DNA of 10,272 nt, taken from an uncultured Actinomycetes bacterium. GTDB taxonomy: Bacteria; Actinomycetota; Acidimicrobiia; Acidimicrobiales; Microtrichaceae. The stretch is taken from NCBI GenBank assembly GCA_903930035.1, contig CAIYXG010000513.1, positions 1 to 10,272 of the forward strand, given 5' to 3'. Shown here one piece after another: positions 6,129-10,272 of the stretch (positions within the stretch are counted from its first letter, which is position 1; every line of letters starts with the position of its first letter). The position numbers and the translations under genes are program-made. A model generated the notes under the pieces. That model was given only the letters and a program-made list of their open reading frames with translations, was not told the DNA's origin and ran no database searches.

Positions 6129-7745
6129 CTACCTGGTGCAGGAGGAGGCCCCGTCGGTGAAGCCCTGACGATACGCCGTCACACGGTCGAACCCTGTCCC
6201 CGTGCGCCGGGGCTCCGTGTCGGACCGCGAGCCCAGCATGGCCGCCACCGCCTCGTCGAGGTCGCCCGGGGAGAGCGAGAGCTGCGCCCCCTCGCGGTCG
6301 CCGTCGAACACCGAGCGGGTCCACGCGCCGGCCAGGCAGTTCACCGTCCGCTCCCGGTCCAGCTGCTGGGACGGCAGGCGGTCGGAGCGCTCGAGCACGG
6401 CCGCCGACCAGCCCGTGCCGATGAGGGCCGACAGCGCGAAGTCGCCGATGCGCTGGTGGGCCTTGGCCGCGATGTCGGACGGCACGGTGACGGTGTTGGT
6501 CGAGGGGCAGTAGGTCACCCGGGCGGCCAGCGTGACCGCACCGCGGCAGGACCCGTCGGACCCGGCGCCGCGGACGTCCACCTCTGGTGCACCCGCCTGC
6601 AGCCCCAGGCCCGCAGCACGCTCCGACCAGAAGTCCTCGAGGTCGGCGACGGTGAGGTCCACCGAGTCCGCCAGGGGCAGGTTGCCGCCCGACGCCATGT
6701 CCTCGTACGACTGGAAGTCGATGGCCACGAGCGGCAGCTCCGAGAGCTGGTAGTCGGCGCAGCGGCCCACGCCGTCGTCCACGCCCTCCTGGAACGCACG
6801 GATGCGGTCGAACGCCGTGCCGTGCGCGCCGGGCGACGTGGCGTTGGTCATGCCGACCGGGTCGCGCAGCTCCAGGAAGCCGGCCATGGCCGTGTCGAGC
6901 GTGGCGTCGTCGACCTTGAACACGTCGTTGCGGCGGCGGGCGTCGGCGACCCACGCGCCGGCGTAGCAGTCGGCCTGCTGCTCCATGAAGATCGTCGGCT
7001 GGTCGGTCACGCCGGCCCGCACCTGCATGGCGTGCCCCCACTCGTGGGCCATCACCAGGCCGACGCCCAGGTCGCCGTAGTTCTTCTGGAGCCGCGGGAC
7101 CAGGTTGACCTCGTCCCACGCGATGACGTCCTCCTCGGGGCAGTAGAAGGCGTTGCCCGCCACCACCCGGGCGTCCTCCACGCACGGCGGGGTGGACCCG
7201 TCGCCGAACGCGTAGAACCCGCCAGCGACCGTCCGGTACGGACCCTCGCCGACCTGCGACCAGTTGCGGCGCCAGAACGCGTCGACGTCGGCGAGCGCGG
7301 CCTTCACCAGCTGCTGCGTCCCGCTGGTGGGGTCGCCGCCCCTGACAACCACGCGGTTGGACGAGGCGGGCACGGAGCCCGTGCCGTCGCGCTCGGCGGG
7401 GACCAGCGGCACGCCGACGGCGGTCCCGGCCCGGTCCAGGCCCCGACGGACCTCGGACCAGCCCCAGGTGGCGGTGCTCAGGAGCAGGAGCGCCACGACG
7501 GCGAGGCCGGCGGCCACCAGCACGCGACGCCCGTTGCGGTCGCGTCGCGGCCGGGGCGAGGACGACGGGGACGGCTGCGGGACCGTGCCGCCGACGGGCG
7601 GGGCGGACCACTGCGGGGCCGTGCCGCCGAGCGGCGGCCGGGAGGGGGCGACGGGCGGCGACGACGGCATCGGCACGATCTGGCGGATCCACCAGGGCTC
7701 GTCGGGGCTGGGGTCGTCGTGGGGGGTCGGACCGTGGGCGGGCAT
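6129..7745 (-). CDS. Membrane-anchored neutral zinc metallopeptidase with a duplicated, degenerate second domain
   Basis: From ATG 7745 the protein has 538 residues. It begins with a Pro-rich cytoplasmic segment containing a 12-aa tandem repeat (37-48, 49-60), then a basic cluster and one membrane helix (about 75-96). The extracytoplasmic part has a YpfJ-like neutral zinc peptidase domain (about 147-329) with HEWGH (234-238) and probable third ligand Glu255 in MEQQADCYAG. A second copy (about 363-536) aligns along its length and conserves all four cysteines: 188/202/260/329 in copy A, 400/413/470/536 in copy B. In copy B the HEWGH position reads GTGWS and the Glu region reads LDRERTVNC, so zinc binding is lost. 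An alternative in-frame GTG at 7754 adds three residues. I prefer ATG 7745 because a TACGGT -10 box, overlapping that GTG, lies 7 nt upstream. The substrate is unknown. Confidence 0.9.
   Translation of the reverse strand: MPAHGPTPHDDPSPDEPWWIRQIVPMPSSPPVAPSRPPLGGTAPQWSAPPVGGTVPQPSPSSSPRPRRDRNGRRVLVAAGLAVVALLLLSTATWGWSEVRRGLDRAGTAVGVPLVPAERDGTGSVPASSNRVVVRGGDPTSGTQQLVKAALADVDAFWRRNWSQVGEGPYRTVAGGFYAFGDGSTPPCVEDARVVAGNAFYCPEEDVIAWDEVNLVPRLQKNYGDLGVGLVMAHEWGHAMQVRAGVTDQPTIFMEQQADCYAGAWVADARRRNDVFKVDDATLDTAMAGFLELRDPVGMTNATSPGAHGTAFDRIRAFQEGVDDGVGRCADYQLSELPLVAIDFQSYEDMASGGNLPLADSVDLTVADLEDFWSERAAGLGLQAGAPEVDVRGAGSDGSCRGAVTLAARVTYCPSTNTVTVPSDIAAKAHQRIGDFALSALIGTGWSAAVLERSDRLPSQQLDRERTVNCLAGAWTRSVFDGDREGAQLSLSPGDLDEAVAAMLGSRSDTEPRRTGTGFDRVTAYRQGFTDGASSCTR
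7575..7637. repeat. 27-bp imperfect direct repeat inside the metallopeptidase gene
   Basis: Positions 7575-7601 and 7611-7637 match at 24 of 27 bases with a 36-bp period. In the protein this gives a 12-residue tandem repeat, PPLGGTAPQWSA then PPVGGTVPQPSP. The period keeps the reading frame, so copy-number change would not break the gene. Confidence 0.75.
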
Positions 7746-7752
7746 GTCCGGC

Positions 7753-7758
7753 ACCGTA
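7753..7758 (-). promoter_or_regulatory. Candidate -10 box (TACGGT) for the metallopeptidase
   Basis: TACGGT fits TANNNT and leaves exactly 7 nt to the ATG at 7745, the spacing expected when transcription starts on the A of the start codon. No Shine-Dalgarno is seen. The box overlaps the alternative GTG at 7754, which argues against that start. Confidence 0.45.
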
Positions 7759-7838
7759 CCGAGCGGTCCGCCGGGGCCGACGTCGGGGCCGGCCTGCGGC
7801 CGAGCCGCCGCTCAGGAAGCCGTGCGGGCGCTCAGGGT

Positions 7839-7857
7839 CCGGCCGGTCCCGGCCGGG
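7839..7857. promoter_or_regulatory. Tandem GC palindromes upstream of the SCP2 gene, possible operator
   Basis: CCGGCCGG (7839-7846) and CCCGGCCGGG (7848-7857) are perfect palindromes whose centres are 10 bp apart. They lie in the 184-bp divergent intergenic region, just upstream of a TACGCT box, where a -35 contact or a regulator would sit. Such palindromes also arise by chance in very GC-rich DNA, so this is a weak call. Confidence 0.25.
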
Positions 7858-7870
7858 TGCCGCGCGCTAC

Positions 7871-7876
7871 TACGCT
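7871..7876 (+). promoter_or_regulatory. Candidate -10 box (TACGCT) for the SCP2 gene
   Basis: TACGCT fits TANNNT and is the best AT-containing hexamer in the divergent intergenic region on the plus strand. It would give a leader of about 45 nt carrying the G-rich Shine-Dalgarno GGGGGGA 6 nt before ATG 7930. No -35 match is visible. Confidence 0.3.
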
Positions 7877-7929
7877 CTCCCCCGGACCCGGCGCCGACCG
7901 GGACGTCGACCTGACCCGGGGGGACCCGC

Positions 7930-8343
7930 ATGCCGAAGTACCAGTTCCTGACCGACGAGTGGGTGGAGGCTGCCAAGGCCATCCACGAGGAGCACGCCGG
8001 CGAGGAGACCGTGCCGCACGTCGTCCGGATGAACCTCATCATCACGGCGGTGCCCTTCGGCGAGGGCGAGCTGAACGCCCACATGGACACCTCCGACGGG
8101 ACCATGCAGATGGACACGTTCCACCTCGAGGCGCCCGACCTGACCGTGACGCTCGACTACGACACCGCCAAGGCGATCCTCGTCGACAACGACCCCCAGG
8201 CCGGCATGCAGGCCTTCATGGGCGGGAAGATCAAGGTCCAGGGCGACATGACCAAGCTCATGGCGATGCAGCAGGGCATGAGCCCGACCGCGGCGACCGA
8301 CGCCGTCACCGTGGCCCAGCTCATCAAGGACATCACCGAGTAG
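7930..8343 (+). CDS. SCP2 sterol-binding domain protein
   Basis: This 137-aa protein is essentially one SCP2 (sterol carrier protein 2) fold and the only plus-strand gene here. Proteins of this family bind sterols, fatty acyl chains or other lipids in a hydrophobic cavity. Bacterial stand-alone forms are probably cytoplasmic lipid carriers. Visible family features are the beta-strand region VVRMNLIITAVPF (31-43), TVTLDYDTAKAILVDND (72-88), and the closing segment FMGGKIKVQGDMTKLMAMQ (96-114), which matches the common SCP2 pattern of Gly-Lys-hydrophobic-x-Gly-Asp. There is no signal peptide and no fused enzyme domain. ATG 7930 is preceded by GGGGGGA. It is divergent from the metallopeptidase and ends 7 bp from the stop of the convergent MFS gene. 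The ligand is unknown. Confidence 0.92.
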   Translation: MPKYQFLTDEWVEAAKAIHEEHAGEETVPHVVRMNLIITAVPFGEGELNAHMDTSDGTMQMDTFHLEAPDLTVTLDYDTAKAILVDNDPQAGMQAFMGGKIKVQGDMTKLMAMQQGMSPTAATDAVTVAQLIKDITE

Positions 8344-8350
8344 GCAGGCG

Positions 8351-9880
8351 TCAGCGGGCCGCGGGCCCGACGTCGTCCGGGACGACGGCGACCGGGTTGC
8401 CGTCGTCCCCCACGGACCGTGCCCCCTGGTGCGCCAGCGCCGGGTCCAGCGGGTCCCGCAGCCGCAGGGCCAGCACCACGCCCACCGCGCTCACGGCCGC
8501 ACCGAGCGCGTAGGCCGCGCGGTAGGAGCCGCCCAGTCCGAGCGCGCTGCGCTGGGTGGACTGCACGACCTCCAGCAGGTTCATGCCGATCGTCGTGCCG
8601 ATCTGCGCCACCAGCAGCTGGGTGGCGCCCGCCACGCCCAGGTCGGCGGCCGGGACCGCGTCGGCCACCGTCGCGGTGAGCCGCGGCTGCGTGGCGCCGA
8701 TGCCGATCCCCGACAGCATCAGCGCCAGCACCACGGCGACCGTCGTCGGGCTGGTGGCGGTGGCGGCGAAGACCGCCATCGACCCCACGAGCAGCGAGGT
8801 CCCGAAGACCACCGTGGCCCGGGCGCTCACCCGGTGGGCGACGAGCCCCGCCACGGGCCCGGCGATGGCGAAGGTGAGCGGCCGCGGGACCATCAGGAGC
8901 GCCACCTGGTCGGCGCCCAGCCCGCTGACCTCGGCGAGCAGCTTGGGCGTGAGGGTGAACCCGCCCATGTAGCCGAACTGGACGAAGAAGCCGATGGCGA
9001 CCGCGAGGGCGAAGGACGGCCGGCGGAACCAGCCGAGCGGGATCAGCGGGTGGGGCGCCGACCGCTCCACCCGGACGAACCACCAGAGGGCGACCGGGAC
9101 CAGGGCGAACAGCCCGAGGACGAGCGGCGAGGTGATGCCCAGCACGGCGGCCCGGTCGATGCCGCCCAGCAGGGCGGCCAGCAGGAGGAACAGCACCGCC
9201 TGGCCGCGGACGTCGAAGTGCACGTCGCGCTGGCGCGGGGTGTCGGGGAGCACGAGGATCGCCAGCAGGCACGACAGCCCGAGGAGCGGCGCCTGGGCCC
9301 AGAACATGGCGCGCCAGCCGAGGTGCTCGACGAGCGGCCCGCCCACCACCAGCCCGACGACCGGGCCGGCCGCGACCACGAGCGACCAGAACCCGAGGGG
9401 CCGGGCGCGCGCCGACGGCCCGAAGAGCCGGTTGATGACGGCGAGCGAGCTGGGGATGGTCGCCGAGCCGATGGTGGCGCCCAGGACCCGGAAGGCGATG
9501 AGCGAGGGGCCCGACCACGCGACGGCCGAGAGGACGACGAACACCGTGGCCCCCACCATCCCGACCAGGTAGACGCGACGGTGGCCGTGCAGGTCGCCGA
9601 GCTTGCCCGCCGTGGTGCCGATCAGGGCGATGGCGATGGTGGGGCCGCTGATGAGCCAGACGAGGCTCTCGACCGAGGTGCCCAGGTCGCGGGCGATGAC
9701 CGGCCGGCTGACGGCCAGGATCGTGATGGTGCTCGACACCCAGAACGCACCGAGCAGCACCGTCCACGCCACGAGCCAGCGGTCCCGGTCGGTCGGACCT
9801 CCCTGTCGCTCGACGCGGCCGACGACGGGCCGGGGCCAGCGCAGCTCGTCGGCCGGGGGTGCGTCCGAGAAGCCCGCCAT
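8351..9880 (-). CDS. MFS transporter, DHA2 (14-helix, EmrB/QacA-like) drug:proton antiporter family
   Basis: This 509-aa integral membrane protein probably exports drugs or other amphipathic compounds using the proton gradient. After a polar N-terminal tail of about 33 residues come many hydrophobic segments, about 14 by eye (from about 36 to 472), then a hydrophilic C-terminal tail. MFS motif A is seen as GKLGDLHGHRRVYL (92-105), between helices 2 and 3. The antiporter motif C is AAGPVVGLVVGGPLVEHLGWRAMF (170-193). I chose ATG 9880. The frame stays open upstream to 10144, but that extension is Arg/Ser-rich, lacks membrane character and crosses the end of the next gene. A TACGCT box 9 nt before the ATG, with no Shine-Dalgarno, suggests a near-leaderless transcript. 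No adjacent regulator is seen, and the substrate cannot be assigned. Confidence 0.93.
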   Translation of the reverse strand: MAGFSDAPPADELRWPRPVVGRVERQGGPTDRDRWLVAWTVLLGAFWVSSTITILAVSRPVIARDLGTSVESLVWLISGPTIAIALIGTTAGKLGDLHGHRRVYLVGMVGATVFVVLSAVAWSGPSLIAFRVLGATIGSATIPSSLAVINRLFGPSARARPLGFWSLVVAAGPVVGLVVGGPLVEHLGWRAMFWAQAPLLGLSCLLAILVLPDTPRQRDVHFDVRGQAVLFLLLAALLGGIDRAAVLGITSPLVLGLFALVPVALWWFVRVERSAPHPLIPLGWFRRPSFALAVAIGFFVQFGYMGGFTLTPKLLAEVSGLGADQVALLMVPRPLTFAIAGPVAGLVAHRVSARATVVFGTSLLVGSMAVFAATATSPTTVAVVLALMLSGIGIGATQPRLTATVADAVPAADLGVAGATQLLVAQIGTTIGMNLLEVVQSTQRSALGLGGSYRAAYALGAAVSAVGVVLALRLRDPLDPALAHQGARSVGDDGNPVAVVPDDVGPAAR

Positions 9881-10112
9881 CGTGCGGCGAGCGTACCGGT
9901 GCCGGACGCGGACCGCCGACCCGGTTGGAGCGGCGGCGCGACGCTGGTGGCTGGGGAACACCAGGTCGTGCCGCCACCCCAACGGGGCCGGCGGGACCCG
10001 TACCGTAGAGCAGCCCTTCGCGCGGATGGTGGACCTACAACCGCGCTCCGCGGTCAACTGGGAGAGCGGTCGCGACGTCGACGACGACGGGGCGGGGGAA
10101 CCTCGGGGACGG
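9881..10112. other. Intergenic region between PASTA-protein end and MFS gene
   Basis: This 232-bp gap contains no gene I can support. It holds the MFS -10 box, a compact hairpin (ACCGCG/CGCGGT around a CTC loop, 10040-10054) and overlapping 8-bp palindromes GTCGCGAC (10069-10076) and CGACGTCG (10073-10080). The hairpin could help end the PASTA-gene transcript, but no T-run follows it. Confidence 0.5.
9890..9895 (-). promoter_or_regulatory. Candidate -10 box (TACGCT) for the MFS transporter
   Basis: TACGCT fits TANNNT and ends 9 nt before ATG 9880, the same gap as at gatC. No Shine-Dalgarno or clear -35 is seen. It supports the internal ATG over the long upstream extension of the frame. Confidence 0.4.
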
Positions 10113-10272
10113 TCAGAGCTGCGTGACGACCAGGACCGTGGCACCCGGCCGCAGCGGCGTGCCCGCGGGCGGGTCGGTCCCGATCGTGGGCAGGTCCTGG
10201 GAGCCGCGCACGACCGGCACCAGGAAGCCGGCCTCCAGGAGGAGGCGCACGGCGTCGCTCCCCCGCTTCCCG
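10113..10272 (-). CDS. PASTA-domain protein, C-terminal fragment (possibly a PknB-type Ser/Thr kinase)
   Basis: The final 52 codons of a minus-strand gene enter from the right edge and stop with TGA at 10113. The visible peptide has the pattern of a PASTA repeat: SDAVRLLLEAGFLVPVV (residues 5-21 of the fragment), then a loop, then TDPPAGTPLRPGATVLVVTQL (32-52) with the typical proline, PPAGT and closing hydrophobic strand. PASTA domains sit outside the membrane and bind peptidoglycan fragments or beta-lactams. In actinobacteria they usually end PknB-type Ser/Thr kinases or penicillin-binding proteins, though stand-alone PASTA proteins also exist. The protein ends right after the PASTA strand. 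The N-terminal architecture is outside the window, so the kinase call is only a possibility. Confidence 0.8.
   Translation of the reverse strand, partial: GKRGSDAVRLLLEAGFLVPVVRGSQDLPTIGTDPPAGTPLRPGATVLVVTQL

Noticed and set aside
6090..8513. Plus-strand open frame of 807 codons across the metallopeptidase and SCP2 regions
   Set aside because: It is antisense to the metallopeptidase and out of frame with SCP2, has low-complexity composition and no motif.
10050..10085. tRNA D-arm-like string (GGTCAACTGGGAGAGC)
   Set aside because: No matching acceptor stem, no proper 5+7+5 anticodon arm and no TTC-type T-loop can be found at the right distances on either strand.
8429..10126. Plus-strand open frame of 565 codons opposite the MFS gene
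   Set aside because: The His/Arg/Gly/Glu-rich translation with no motif is a shadow of the MFS gene.
9881..10144. N-terminal extension of the MFS frame
   Set aside because: The added 88 residues are Arg/Ser/Pro-rich without membrane or signal character, overlap the end of the PASTA-protein gene, and the best start evidence (TACGCT box) is at ATG 9880.

Overview
This window is dense, very GC-rich bacterial chromosome with strong G/C bias at third codon positions. It carries GTG starts, a lipobox protein, a PASTA-domain protein fragment and an SCP2 sterol-carrier gene. Together these point to a high-GC Actinomycetota. Acidimicrobiia or a relative is my guess from SCP2 plus the gene mix, but no marker here proves it. 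I see no tRNA, rRNA, CRISPR array, insertion sequence or phage gene.

Layout: ten genes lie on the minus strand and one on the plus strand. Reading right to left, in the direction of transcription, they are: the C-terminal end of a PASTA-domain protein (entering from the right edge); a 232-bp intergenic gap; a DHA2-type MFS exporter (ending tail to tail with the plus-strand SCP2 gene); a membrane-anchored HEWGH zinc metallopeptidase with a second, degenerate copy of its peptidase domain (divergent from SCP2); an Est30-like carboxylesterase; gatC, gatA and gatB; a TauE/SafE-family permease; a small lipoprotein of unknown function; and the start of an ABC-2-type exporter ATPase that runs off the left edge.

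How the genes work together: gatC-gatA-gatB overlap by 4 nt at each junction and encode the tRNA-dependent amidotransferase that makes Gln-tRNA(Gln) and/or Asn-tRNA(Asn). The permease starts 7 nt after gatB and may be read through from it. The lipoprotein and ABC ATPase form a second short unit (2 nt apart). The esterase follows the peptidase by 41 nt and may share its transcript. The rest looks like ordinary housekeeping and envelope content rather than a single pathway.

The most interesting observations are the duplicated metallopeptidase, where copy B keeps all four cysteines of copy A but has lost the zinc ligands; a recurrent TANNNT box 6-9 nt upstream of four start codons, which suggests leaderless transcripts; and an 11-bp triple tandem repeat with a hairpin just upstream of gatC. 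I find no convincing undescribed multi-gene system here.
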